DNA of 64,000 nucleotides from the NCBI GenBank assembly GCA_025084515.1, contig JAJAGP010000776.1, positions 233,437 through 297,436 on the forward strand, written 5' to 3'. How positions within the stretch are numbered: the stretch's first letter is position 1; every line of letters begins with the position of its first letter. Below are positions 1 to 12,381 of this stretch, one piece after another. The notes beneath the pieces were generated by a model. The model saw only the letters and a program-made list of their open reading frames with translations, had not been told where the DNA came from and did not search any database. Both the position numbers and the translations under genes were made by a program. Origin of the DNA: Ancistrus triradiatus (Eukaryota > Chordata > Actinopteri > Siluriformes > Loricariidae).

Positions 1-1327
1 TAATACAGCCTGAATCATATCGCTTGATTTTCAAAATTAAATAGACATAAACATTTCAATATTCTTATTGTATGTTAAAGCAGCACGGGTGAGGGCTTGA
101 GGGTGTTATAGATTATGGATTTTGTTTTTTCTTTTCACAGTTAGTCCTTCCGTATTCCCTGCTTCATGGTACAGCCCAACTGAACTCACTGTTATGGGGT
201 GGAAGGATAAGAAAGTCCCTCTGTAAGGGGAAAAAAAGATGATGATACACTGTTTTTTGTGATGTCGTAAGGATTTTCAGACTAACCGCTCCACCCTTTA
301 TGCAGGCTACTCACAGAAATGCATCTCACATGTATTTTTTCCCAGCTCTTCACAATGTCTCTATAAAATTAGGCCGGTCATGGCCAGTGCACAGCTTTTT
401 GATTGTTTCTTTAATGTTCCACCTACTTTGTCCCTCCTTCCCCTCCCCCATTGGCTCATGATGTGATTTTTTTTTTTTGCACAGAATTGCAGCTAGCTCA
501 TGATTCAAATAGTGACCTAATTCTTGTCTGGCATGCACACACTGCTAAAGGAGTAAGAGAGGCAAACTCATCTTCGCACACAAAGGGAGTTCCAGCTCTA
601 ATCATACCAGTACTTCATAAGAACAGGCGCTAATGTGCTTTCCACTTCCCCCATTTTAACATAGCTAACACATTTGAATTCTTCAGTCTTGTGGCCTCAT
701 TTGGTTCTGTTCAATTCACTGTAGAAGGATTGAGGACTTTCATTTGGTTCGATTAATTTTGTGGACCAGCAACAAAAATCTTTTAGCATTTATCCACTTC
801 TGTCATTCCAGACACTTGTTTTCTTGTCAGGTTTGTTTTTATCCATGCATGTTTAATGACTGCATAGACTGCATGATGGCTCCAGCTCAGCTTAATAGGG
901 AGCCATTTTCCATGCATTTCAAAATGTAAATCACAGCTTGCTCTTCTACGTGACCATGATATTTCCATCTGGAGGGAGTGATGCTTCAGTTTGCAAGGCC
1001 TCTACAAATAACCCAGGGCTTCCACACCATGCCCATATGTCAAGTCCTCTCCCGTCGACATACTGTTTCACACCATTGTTATTTCCAATTTCATAGTTGA
1101 GCCCAGACTAACGTGGACCAGCTACGGCATTGACTGCAGTAATACACGCCGGACTCTCCATGGTGGCAATCAGCCACACTCTGAAACCTCTTGTGCCATG
1201 GCTGACTTTGTCAATAGAACGGCTATTGTTCTGCTAGAGTGAAGCTGAATGCCTTCCTTTCATTCTCCTCTGGAGATGACTTCTTTCAGAAGTGTGGGCT
1301 TTCATTTACTGTAATTATCCTTAGCAT
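1..1327. other. Intergenic, nothing recognised
   Basis: AT-rich sequence without a plausible gene. The short open frames have no recognisable protein features and overlap on both strands. Confidence 0.7.
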
Positions 1328-1747
1328 CATTTGTAGACTTAATATTGCATCCTGTGTACAGAGGTAGAAATTCAATTGTATGGGAAGTATATTTGGGTTC
1401 CTTTCATTATTTTTAAACACAGCTTTCATCTGTTTCTCCTTTTGTGTTTTGTTGCAAGGCCTATTTGACGACCATATGTGTTAGATTCTCATCCCAATTC
1501 CAAATCTTTAGAAATGCTAGATGCAATAGAAGTTTGAACATTCGGTATTAGACCTGTATATGTAAGCCACAATTTCCATGCCTATAAATGGAGTGAGTCC
1601 CTTTCAAGTAATTATTTGTAGACATAGGATTGCATACCATGAACTGTGGTCGAAATGCATTGTATGCGTAGTATATTTGGATCCCCTTTATTAATTTATC
1701 CATATCAGCTTCCATATGTTCTGCATATTCCTTAATTTGTTGTAAGG
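1328..1747. repeat. Old tandem duplication, two ~133-bp copies
   Basis: 1328-1459 and 1613-1747 align along their length: both begin ATTTGTAGAC, share GAAGTATATTTGG or GTAGTATATTTGG, and end GTTG(C/T)AAGG. They are well diverged, in the same orientation, and offset by about 285 bp. Function and origin are unknown. Confidence 0.65.
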
Positions 1748-2993
1748 AATATTGCATCATATTACATTTCTTGCATGTTGTAAGAAGTCTGCTCTGACAG
1801 CGGGTACTTGGTGAATAACATGCAATTCATGTACATACATTACTTCAACTGGCAGGCAGCAGTTGCAGCATGATCTTTGCATTACTGCCAAAAAAGACTG
1901 GATTTTTTAAACCTTTAATAAATTATAATTGGCATATGTTCCATAATGTATATACCCTCACTCTCCATCTTCTGTATTGTGTATATATTGGACTAACAAA
2001 ATGTAGATCATATGGAGTCTATCATGATTCTTATGATAAAAAAGCAACCAAGAAAAAGGTCAGCTTAAGCAAACATGAGCACAGATGCCTTCAAACTGCA
2101 AGGTAAGCTTCTTGGGTTTTGCCCCAAATCTGCCTCCAAGCCCAAGTTAATAAATGTTTTACTGGGCTGGATATCCAAGCCTTTAGTAGCCATGGATTAT
2201 CAGTGTATTCCTACAGGCAAGTAACCTTGCTGAACAGAGCTGTATATACACTGAGCAATAATTTAAAATTAATGTTATATTTCCATTTAATGTTATATGC
2301 CTTCTATTATACAGTTATATGTAGAATAATGTAAAGAGAGATCTAACAATGGATCTAATGAAGATGCCTCATTTAAGGCTTTGTGTATCCTACTATGCTT
2401 TATCTAATAATTTACTAGACACAGAGTTTGTTCTCATGATTGTGTTTTTTTTTTTTTAATTGTCTCTTGCCATCCAAGTCATCAGCCCTATTGTCGAACT
2501 TGTTTCTATGGAGTGCTTCTGCGTTCCACACTGCTTGTACACCAGCATTCCGTAGAACAGAAAGTCTTCTCTTTTTAAAGACCTCATCTCGCAAGCATGA
2601 GAAACAGTGAACCAAATCAAAAGCCATTTGAAAGAAAATTACAACAGGCAAGCCTATTTTTAGAGCACATTTTCTTAATTGGCATGGTGAGTACAATTAG
2701 TGTGCCACATGAGTCTACTATGCCAGCTGCAACCATTTTCCTCCTTCTTACTATGATGGTAACATTGTTGCGATGCACGTTTATGTTATTTTACAGTATT
2801 ATTGCATCTATTAACTATCAGAATGGTTGCCTGTGCCATTTGTTTGTGTGTGTGTGGGGGAACACAGGCATAAGTGACATGGTCTGGTCATAACAACTCA
2901 GATTTCCATATGAGCTTTATTATGAAAAACATGTTTACTGTTATGGGCTTGTGTGTGGGTCTTAGCATTAAAGATACAGATTGTATATAAATA
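1748..2993. other. Intergenic, nothing recognised
   Basis: No gene or repeat identified other than a poly-T run near 2446. Small open frames on both strands are not convincing. Confidence 0.65.
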
Positions 2994-4315
2994 CAGTGCT
3001 GTGAAAAAGTGTTTGTCCCCTTCCTGATTTTCTATTTTTTTGCATGTTTGTCACACTTCAGTGTTTCGGAACATCAAACCAATTTAAATATTAGTCAAAG
3101 ACAACACAAGTAAACACAAAATGCAGTTTTTAAAACAAGGCATTTATTATTAACTGTGAAAAAAATCCAAACCTTCATGGCCCTGTGTGAAAAAGTGATT
3201 GCCCCTAAACCTAATAACTTGTTGGGCCACCCTTAGCAGCAACAACTGCAACCAAGTGTTTGTGATAACTTGCAATGAGTCTTTTACAGTGTTGTGGAGG
3301 AATTGTAATTCAGCCACACTGGAGGGTTTTTGAGCATTAACGACCTTTTTAAGGTCATGCCACAGCATCTCAATAGGATTTAGGTCCGGACTTTGACTAG
3401 GCCACTCCAAAGTCTTCACTTTGTTTTTCTTCAGCCATTCAGAGGTGGACTTGCTGGTGTGTTTTGGATCATTGTCCTGCTGCAGAACCCAAGTTCATTA
3501 CAGCTTGAGGTCAAGAACAGATGGCTGGACATTCTCCTTCAGGATTTTTAGGTAGACAGCAGAATTCATAGTTCCATTTATCACAGCAAAACAGCCCCAG
3601 ACCATCACACTACCACCACCATATTTTACTCTTGGTATAATGTTCTTTTTCTGAAATTCTGTGTTACTTTTACAGTAGATGTAATGGGACAAACACCTTC
3701 GAATGAGTTTTGTCTTGTCAGTCCACAGAATGTTTTCCTAAAAGTCTTGAGGATTATCAAAATGTGTTCTGGAAAAATTGAGATGAGCTATAATGTTTTT
3801 TTTTGCTCAGCAGTGGTTTTCGTCTTGGAACTCTGCCATGCAGGCCATTTTTGAGCAAGTGAGGCCTGCAGTTCTTTGGATGTTGTTGTGGGGTCTTTTG
3901 TGACCTCTTGGATGAGTTGTCACTGTGCTCTTGGGGTAATTTTGGTCAGCTGACCACTTCTGGGAAGGTTCACCACTGGTCCATGTCTTCGCCATTTGTG
4001 GATAATGGCTCTCACTGTGGTTCGCTGGAGTCCCAAAGCTTTAGAAATTTCTTTATAACCCTTTCCAGACTGATAGATCTCAATTACTTTCTTTCTCAAT
4101 TGTTCCTGAAGGGGGGCAATCACTTTTTCTCACAGGGCCATGTAGGTTTGGATTTTTTTCTCCCTTAATAATAAACACCTTAATTTAAAGACTGCATTTT
4201 GTGTTAACTTGTGACTAATATTTAAATTGTTTTGATGTTCCGAAACACTTAAGTGTGACAATCATGCAAAAAAACAGGAAACCAGGAAGGGGGCAAACAC
4301 TTTTTCACACCACTG
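2994..4315 (-). mobile_element. Tc1/mariner element with inactivated transposase
   Basis: Inverted ends: CAGTGCTGTGAAAAAGTGTT on the left matches, in reverse, the AACACTTTTTCACACCACTG right end, with TA target duplications at 2992-2993 and 4316-4317. The transposase lies on the minus strand in pieces: an HTH part with SGKGYKEISKALGLQ (3920-4123), a WGCF-type part (3498-3692) and the SQSPDLNPIE block of the DDE domain (3150-3419). Stops and frameshifts separate them, so it is a dead copy. Confidence 0.9.
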
Positions 4316-6259
4316 TAGCATATAATAAAAATAATAAATATCATGAATAAAATAGAGTAGAATATAATTGAGTCTCTGGTCATCATTCAGTCCAGTACAA
4401 ATGCAGTCACTAAAGGTTCTCCTAAAGAAAGAGAGGACACAATTTGAATGACCCACAATGGCTGATAAGCCACTGATAGCCAATAGAGTTTGGTGCTTAT
4501 GTTCGCATACACGCATTCATGTATTAACCCAGGCCTTTCCTGGTCATGTGGCCACAGAATGTATCCCTTGAAAACACAAAGCACCAGCATAAACCTGCCC
4601 TGGACGGGACACCAGACCATTACAGGGAAGTTTAGGGGTCACTGTTCTAGCACCAGGGGGTGATCCCACAACTGGCCTCTAGTCCCTTAGACAATCATGT
4701 CTGTATGTGATACCCGACCTAGCCAGAAGACACAACTGTTACTCAAACTCAGACCCCTGGGGGTCTGGGCTAAATTATTAGATCATTGTGCCACCGGAGT
4801 ACCTTGTGTGTTTATACTTCTGTTATATATTAATAGTAGAATTAATTTCCTGGGGGGTTGTGTATATAAAATATAGACAACCATTATTGTCTTTTTGTTT
4901 GTTTTGTCTAGTTTTTCTATTTTGTTTTTAACCTTGCTATTTCCAAGTAAAGTCTGTGGTGGCTCCGGCACCTATCCCTGTAGAACACAGGACACAGGTG
5001 TAAGTGTGCCCTGGACAGGATGCCAGTCCAACACAGGGCTGGGTAGGGTACACTGATCCCCCACCTAGCCACCTTTATGACAGAGAAAGGACAATTGCGT
5101 CTGCAAGTTAGTATTTAGCCAAATAATGTCGTTTAGCTGGAGATGTGTTGATTTTCATATGCAGTTGAAATGGTGGACATAGGCTTATATTTCTGTTTTG
5201 CCATGTTAAACTCATAGCTTTAGTGCATAGCAAATAATTTGGACAATCAGTCATGTCTTGGCCAAGATTCCACTTGCCGTCACAATAAACCTTTGGATTT
5301 TTAAAATATTAACATCACATGGATGTATTTAATATTAATACGGACGACCAACTTGCTACTTAAAATGGGTATAATCATATTTTCACTGTAAAGCTGCATG
5401 CAGCACGTCGTTTAGCTCAGCCTCTTCTTACCCCATGCTTTCTCTCTTTTAACTTTTCACACTACAGAGGAGTGCAGTCAGAGCCACACTTTGCTCAGCA
5501 TTCAGTCTGCTCACACCTATACTGCATGCATTCATTTTATGTTTAATAAACCTTTCTGCACCAGAGGCTGTGCCGTTACATGCGTCATTACAGCTGTGGT
5601 ATTACAAAAGCTAATATATCTGGCAAGGTAATATAAGAAATAAGTAGTTTCTTAATCTTAATAATTAACACATACCATCTAGAAAAGGCTCTTTATTGGA
5701 ACTCCATAATAGGATCATCCCAGGTTTCCAGAACAAGAATCTTTCCATGTATGTGCTTTAACTACTGTTTTCGGTGCCACATTAAAGAATTAATCATCTG
5801 CATGTGTGACTTCAACAATTAAACTAACAATTGGTTGTGATAAGCTTAGCTAATTAGATAATATTACATATTTGGCATTTCTAGATTGCGCATTATGTAG
5901 CATGCCTCCAAATGATAACTATTATATTATGATTGCTTATTGACTGACATATTTAGCATTTCAGTCAACGATCTGCTCCATTGTTACTTAAATAGAAGCC
6001 TGATTTGAAAAGATTAAATCCAATGATTGTATGGTAATGAATGATGGTTGATTGTGCTAAGGTACTGAGTTAAGTAGTGAAGAAAATAATAGTGCAGTCC
6101 TGCCCATAACGATTTACAACCAGAACTACCTTTGTGGCAGTAAAAACATTCACACGGTAACCTCTGATATTATTTTCTGGCAACTTTATTTGAAAGGCTG
6201 CTTAGTATAGGGTGTTATGTCTATAGGTAGACGTTATACTCTGTGGATAGATTTGCTTC
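4316..6259. repeat. Intergenic with diverged dispersed repeat (about 4520-5080)
   Basis: 4520-5080 contains two passages of the common fish repeat typified by TGCCCTGGACAGGATGCCAG (4596 and 5007). The remainder, 5.1-6.26 kb, is AT-rich with nothing recognisable. Confidence 0.5.
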
Positions 6260-6920
6260 AGACTCGGCCGTTAGATTGTGCTTTGGTCTTTGGCTTTGTT
6301 TAGACTGTCTACAGAGCGTTTGTTTTTTTCCGCGCTGGTGTTTGATATACACGATCTGTTGACAGTGTACACCGTGTCACCTGCTTGCTTCTCGATGTTT
6401 GCGCGAAGGAAAAAGCCGTTGCGCGCGGACCAACCTCGTGTCGCTGGGCTGAGATATTTTCCATTAAGGGCCGCTCTCTGTAGTGCCGGAGAAGCACTGC
6501 AGCCTTGCTGCAAATCGCTTGTACTACACACATTTAGCTCCTTCGCATACAAACCGTGAGCGCGCTCAATATCAGTCCAGATACAGCCCACAATACACAC
6601 GGCGCTACAGTGGTATATGTTTTTAATTCGTGGATATAAAGAGTTCAGTACTAAGATGCGCCAGAGCCGTTTTGCGGAACTGTTAAGCGAAACTAATGAA
6701 GGATTAAGAGCACCGATATAACCTGGTAACGCAACGTGGGAAGGAAGGCGCTTCTCCCAGATTACATGCAGGCTAGACTCCGGAGCGAATGCAGACCACT
6801 ACAGCGCGCTCTTATTTTCCCCGATCGAAGCGCAATCCGGGCTCGTGACCTGATTTTTCCACTTCCACGCGGCAGGCTACGTTTAAATGGACGCACTCGG
6901 AGCTGAAGATGTGAGCAGCA

Positions 6921-7016
6921 CTATAAGCAGAAGAGCGTGCGTGCCTATAAGCGGAAGTGGAGCCCGCCCTCTGGAGCGGCGCGTCACAGAAACGCTCGGC
7001 GGTGGCGCGCCACTCC

Positions 7017-7060
<44 letters not shown>

Positions 7061-7098
7061 GCCTACTTTTAATAGCTGCGTCATGTGACGGAGAGCAG
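6921..7098 (+). promoter_or_regulatory. ppargc1a: ppargc1a proximal promoter
   Basis: This lies just upstream of the leader. From left to right it contains two CTATAAGC-GAAG direct repeats (6921 and 6945), a half-CRE CGTCA (6982-6986) about where mammals carry their CRE, a CT microsatellite (7022-7056), an AT-rich CTACTTTTAATAG box (7063-7075) resembling a MEF2 site or weak TATA box, and the E-box GTCATGTGAC (7080-7089). The AT box plus E-box arrangement resembles the mammalian PPARGC1A core promoter as I remember it. TCATGTGA is the class of site bound by MITF/TFE factors, which regulate this gene in mammals. No full TGACGTCA is visible. Confidence 0.6.
7022..7056 (+). repeat. CT microsatellite in the core promoter
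   Basis: An uninterrupted run of about 17 TC dinucleotides, some 40-75 bp upstream of the estimated transcription start. Confidence 0.95.
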
Positions 7099-7273
7099 TT
7101 GTAAGGCAGGTGCCCCTCGGTTCATTCTCAGTGAGGGGGCACTTCCCTGCACGACGGCGCAATCTGGACCGCTTGGATTTTCTCGTTTGTTCTTGATTTT
7201 TTCTTTTCTTTTCTTTTCTTTTTACTTTTGAATTTTTTAAATAATTTTTTACTTACCGTCATTCAGTGGCTGG
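7099..7273 (+). other. ppargc1a: ppargc1a 5' untranslated leader (start estimated)
   Basis: The blocks GTAAGGCAGGTGCC, TTCTCAGTGAGGGG and GTCATTCAGTGGCTGG match, with small changes, the order seen in the human mRNA leader as I remember it, so transcription probably starts near 7099. A TTTTC-rich pyrimidine tract (about 7190-7225) is not something I recall from mammals. The leader has no upstream ATG. The start codon at 7274 has G at +4 but T at -3. Confidence 0.65.
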
Positions 7274-7321
7274 ATGGCGTGGGACAGGTGCAACCAGGAG
7301 TCTGTCTGGACGGAACTCGAG
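7274..7321 (+). CDS. ppargc1a: ppargc1a exon 1 (coding part), residues 1-16
   Basis: Encodes MAWDRCNQESVWTELE, the canonical PGC-1alpha N-terminus, two residues shorter than the human exon. It ends in phase 0 at GAG|GTGAGA. This is the proximal-promoter form of the protein; the alternative mammalian first exons lie further upstream than this window reaches. Confidence 0.95.
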
Positions 7322-10300
7322 GTGAGAAATAAGCACGAGAATAAACTTACGTCGGGAAACTGAAAAACAACAAAAAAAAGCACGCGCCTTGCGTTAAAGC
7401 CGCTAGTACCGGAGCCTACGGCATCTGCACGGGAATGCGCCTGGTTGTGTTGGTTTTGTGGTCAGTCTGCTGTGTTTGCTTGATAATCCGTTCATAGCCT
7501 GTGCTGTGATTAGAGCTGAGCCGTGTCCTGTCCCGCCTAACTGCTGCTGCCTGCTATGTTGTACCCGCGGCAGGTATTGGACATGGAAAGTTTGCTCTCT
7601 TTCGGATTTTACGCATTTCAACGCACGCGCTGGATTTTTGCAAGCGCCGTCGGGATCTGCTGTCAGTCAGTGCGTGTGATTGCAGGGAGAAATTCTCTGA
7701 CATCCCACTCTAATGAAAAGTCGGATGCTCTTCGTAGGGACGCTTTTCTTGCTTGCAGGAATAGGAGAGTACCTACTATTAAACCTCGCTGAGCAAAATG
7801 TTTCGTTTCTACCAGGTAGACCGGCTAATTTAACGGTGCATTTTATGGCACGTTTGTATTTTCAGCCTTTTCTTTCCATCCAGAGTGAACAGAACAGGAG
7901 CTGTGATTTGTGCGCACCGTCTATTATGCCTATGATTGACAGTCCTGGAGGACAGGATGCACTCGTAGGAAAAAGTTCCGAACGGTTGAGGTTAGGGTTA
8001 GTGGGCGGGGTTAATAGTTAGAGATTCTCTAACGACGTAATTCGTACGAAATGGCTTTCATTTGTGAGAGCTGCTGGTCGCGTGTGCTGCAAAAGAACAG
8101 CTTTTAGCGCGAGTTTCGTGCACGGTATCTATCTCTCTACCTACCTGTGCTGTCTCCTTTTTTCTTTACATCCTCACTGTACCGGTAAACATACACCACA
8201 GAAACTGTCTTGCACTTCAATTATTCATGTCAGAGATACTCTGAGGGTGGATTTCGACTTTTGTTTCCGTCTGTGTACTCCATATTGTGTGCATCTCCAA
8301 CTGCGTTTGTAGCACTTGCTACAATTTTTGCTATAGGTTACTGATATCACTGGTATCAAGTCTGGTCATTAGGGCTGTATCACCAAAAAAGAGGCACCTG
8401 TAAAGATGCTTTCCAGTACGGTGCCTAGAAATCCAGACTGCAGCAGTGCATGCTCTCCATCTCACCCTCTGCGTCTCCTTCTGTTAGAGAGAGAAAGCGA
8501 TTCCATTAACATGATGCAGATGTTGGGAGACAATTCAGCAGGAAGGATTTGTGTTGAGGTCCTCCTCCTCGTCGTAATTTAAACCTGCTGCCTTGTTAAT
8601 ATAAGCAAGTGCTCTGCAGTCTGCAGTCTGCGTATTCGCCGCAAATCCAAACAGCCTTGCTTACTGCAGACAGAAGTGATTTGCATGGTAAATAAAATTA
8701 ATCATATTAGGGTTTTATGGTTATAGGGGATGATCACAGGTGGCGGTCTTGAGCAGTTCCATACAGTGTGTTCTTACTTCTTTTACTGCCTGACCCAGCG
8801 GCCATGCACCTTGGCCATATCCTGAATTGAACTTGCACTCTTGCAAACAGACCCTTGTGGGCAAACACTAACCTCAAAGGGCAAGAAGCTCCTATTGAGG
8901 GCCTCCTTGCTTCTTTCTCCTCTCTCACTTCCCTTCCCAGTCACACATTGTATTTACGCTAAACAATGCTTGTGAAGCATTGTCAGGCTCAGGAGAGAAT
9001 ATTTCAATTGGAAAGTAATCAGCGAGCACCGTTACACTTATAATTAAAGCTACAAATGATTCCCAGAAAGTGTGAAGATAAATTCTGGATCTTGCTCGAG
9101 AATTCAACCTTCTTGACTCTTGTATTGTAGTAATTGCCAATCCCTGTTACGATGTGTTTACTTTCTTATCAGTCTCCATGTAGATTAGGATGCTAGGACT
9201 CATCCTCTTATATCATTCTCTGTGTATAAGTTCTTTGTATGTGGATGATAAAAATCTTATCTTTCTACATAGTTCAGCATGATCATTGCAGGTATTGATT
9301 CACAGAGAGAACACTGGGTATTTGCAGCTTTGGTTGTGGAAAAAGCCTTGACTAAGATTGACGCTTGGCAGATTTAAAAGCTGTTGATCCCTGCGTTAGC
9401 AGTCCAGCGAAGCCTATAATTCATGACTGAGAAGGCATGGAGTGGCAGCTCATAGAAGGCAGTCAGTGAACAGTTAAAATATTGATGATGTCCACTAGAC
9501 AAGAGCTTGAGAAACTTTAAAAGAAGAATAGGATAAAGATTATTTAAAATAGTCTAGTAATGTAATGTAAGTCATAGTAGTAGACCCTGGGATGACAAAC
9601 AGTGTTGACCAGAGATAGTGCTGCCTGTGTGTAATGTGAATGGCACATGCAGTATGTATTCATGTTTTACCCATTTACAGCATGTTTATGTAAATAATCA
9701 ATGTGCTCATCATTTGCTGTGGTTTTGCAGTGTGCTGCCTTGGTTGGGGAAGATCAGCCCCTCTGCCCTGACCTCCCTGAACTGGACCTCTCTGAGCTGG
9801 ATGTCAGCGATCTGGATGCGGATAGCTTTCTGGGAGGACTCAAGTGGTACAGCGACCAATCAGAAATCATTTCCAGCCAATATGGCAATGAGTCAGCCAA
9901 TCTGTTTGAGGTAAGGAGGACCGTGTTTTCATTCTTTCATTCGTTGTCTTAGCCGCATAATCGTGACCTATTATGGATTGGCACCCTGTCTAAGGTAGTT
10001 TCTGCCTGGCACCTTGTGTCGCCGGCTAAGCACCGGCTTTCCCGTGACCATGTTTTCTGTTGTGTGTACCTTACATTTAAGCTAGCAAGTAGATTCAGGT
10101 GATATTGGACGAATTTATTCCATCAGTCCATCAGACTAAGAGCTGGAATTGAAACTGGGGAAACCTGATCTCACAGGAGCCAGGTCACTGGGTCTAAGGT
10201 GGAAGACTGTTAGATTCTCACACCTCAGCATATAGTAAATGCTGCTTTCTTTGACAGAACTGAGCTAATATGGGTGGACCTGCTGTGTTTAAGCTTTAGA

Positions 10301-12347
10301 AGGGTGTCATTACATGCTAAAATTGTTATAAGGAGTTGATGAAGTGGTAAAACAACCTTTGTGGCTTCATACAAGGTCTGGGTAATTAAGCTTCTGCTTG
10401 GCAATCTCAGACCAAAAGTAATAGACAAAGTACAGGTCGAGCTAGGGCTTTAATGTAAATAGATTGCTATACTTTTTGTACAACTTGTATGTTGCGTATC
10501 ACAATATTTGGCTGATGTTTGCCAAAAAACCTAGTGGTTATATTGTATCGTAATACTCAGCCCTAACACTAAGCCCTTTCGATTGTAGATAGAGAAAACT
10601 ATAGTGACTATATAATTATATAACTCTGAACATCATCCCATGGTTTAATACCTTAGATGATGCTTTAGTGTTGACACACAAACAGTAATAGTTATTTTCA
10701 TTTTAAATGAGTAAAGTAGTTCAGTTTTTGTTAGCCCCAGCAGGTAAATCACCAGCTTTTAAACTAGAATGGTCAATTTCTAAGCTGTCATGTTGCTGGA
10801 AGAGGAGGAGGAGGAGGGTAAAGCTTTACACTTGTTATTCGGTAGCATTTCCATCACTCACGCAGAAAGCAAAGTCCAGAGGCAAAGAAATGTGGCAGCT
10901 GAAACAAAGCGACTAAAGCCTGGGCTAACAGGCTAGTTCATTACGCTCATAAGAGAAGATCGACAGGAGGAAATGATAATGCCTTTTAGCTCTTGGTAAA
11001 AGAGCAGTGGCAGTTTCGCTCGTTGTTTGTATGTCCATCGGAGTGTGGATGGTTGAGATAGGGGCTTGTGTTGTGGTGTCCCATATCCCCCATGGTTCCA
11101 ACGGCGAGTGGAAGGAGCTAAAGGAGCATTATTTATACCTGTGTGTGTTGTGTGTTGATACACAGGGTCACAGAGGGGCTAAAATGCTATGAGAGAACTG
11201 TTGCGTACTACGACATACTATGTGTATGTCGAGAACATTAACAGAAGCTTATCGCAGTTCACAAATTTGAGTATGTACAGCTCACATTATTTTATACACA
11301 AACGAATACTTAATGTAGAACTTTTACACTTTTAATTGCTAGTGCCGTAGGCACAGAGTTCCCTAGCTCAGCCTTGGTACTGGCCAGCAGCTAAGTGCAG
11401 ACCCTACAGCAGTGTTTAAGGTCATTACTGCCAACACTGATGCATGTGCACTGCCCACATCGACCTGTGTGGGTCACTACAACCCTCAACAGCAGTGTCA
11501 AGATAGGTTAATAAATGGCCAGTTCTTGTGTAAAGCAACTTGGCAGAACTTTTTCATCTTTCCCCTTGCTCCCATTCAACCCCGGGCAATGTTTTCTTAG
11601 CTCACGTGCCTGAAGTGTAGTTAATGGATGGCCTGCCTAGTCTTCTGATCTCATACTCTGAGACACCCTCCACACACCACATCCTGCTGTAGGCCGTTCG
11701 CATGAAGATAACTCAGGTGTTTATTTCATGTGTTACTCATTATGGACAATTATGGACCCATTATGGCACAGCCGCATGCAGATGCTAGGCAGTCAGATGA
11801 GTGGGAAAGATAGCAGGTCACTGTTCTGGAGATATGAGACAACAGCCTCAAAACCATTCTGTTCTGCCACAGCAAGAGGGGTAGAGAGAAAGAGAAAGAG
11901 AGATTACTAATGTATATTATCTCTTCTTTCATATATGAGTGCCCTTGTACCAATTTTTTAAATAAGGTACTGATATCAAAACTGAGGATTTGCTAATATC
12001 TTTACTGACATTCTCACAGTAACTGAGCTAATTATCCACAAAGGCATGATGGTGGTGTGCTTTAAGAGAGCTTGTGTCCTACATTCAAGGCAATGATCTG
12101 TGTCATGTCAGTTAACATTACACATGTGTACAGCATAAAATGTAGGTGGGTCAGTTCAGAAGTCAAATTCAATCTGATCCAGACCCAGCATTCAATAATG
12201 ATAACCCAGTCAGATCAGCACATTGCTAAGTTTATGTGCTCAATGGACAGTGCTTCAGACATGAAGTGCTATTACGTTATGTTGTTATTGATATTGCAGT
12301 ATATTCATTATTAATAATAATGTTATAATCCCTAGGTGTTTTTTTGA

Positions 12348-12381
<34 letters not shown>

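Larger units (their letters stand above)
6260..7480. promoter_or_regulatory. CpG-rich block around the ppargc1a promoter and exon 1
   Basis: CpG dinucleotides and GC content are visibly higher here than in the AT-rich sequence on either side, with runs such as gcgcgcggacc near 6420 and ggcggtggcgcgcc near 7000. It covers the probable transcription start and exon 1. It behaves like a CpG-island-type promoter; the borders are judged by eye. Confidence 0.6.

Noticed and set aside
6271..6600. Overlapping open frames on both strands in the CpG-rich block, a possible upstream first exon
   Set aside because: No conserved peptide, no convincing donor, and stop-poor frames are expected in GC-rich DNA.
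6812..7162. 116-residue minus-strand frame through the CT repeat
   Set aside because: The repeat gives Arg-Glu runs; it overlaps the promoter and has no homologue I recognise.
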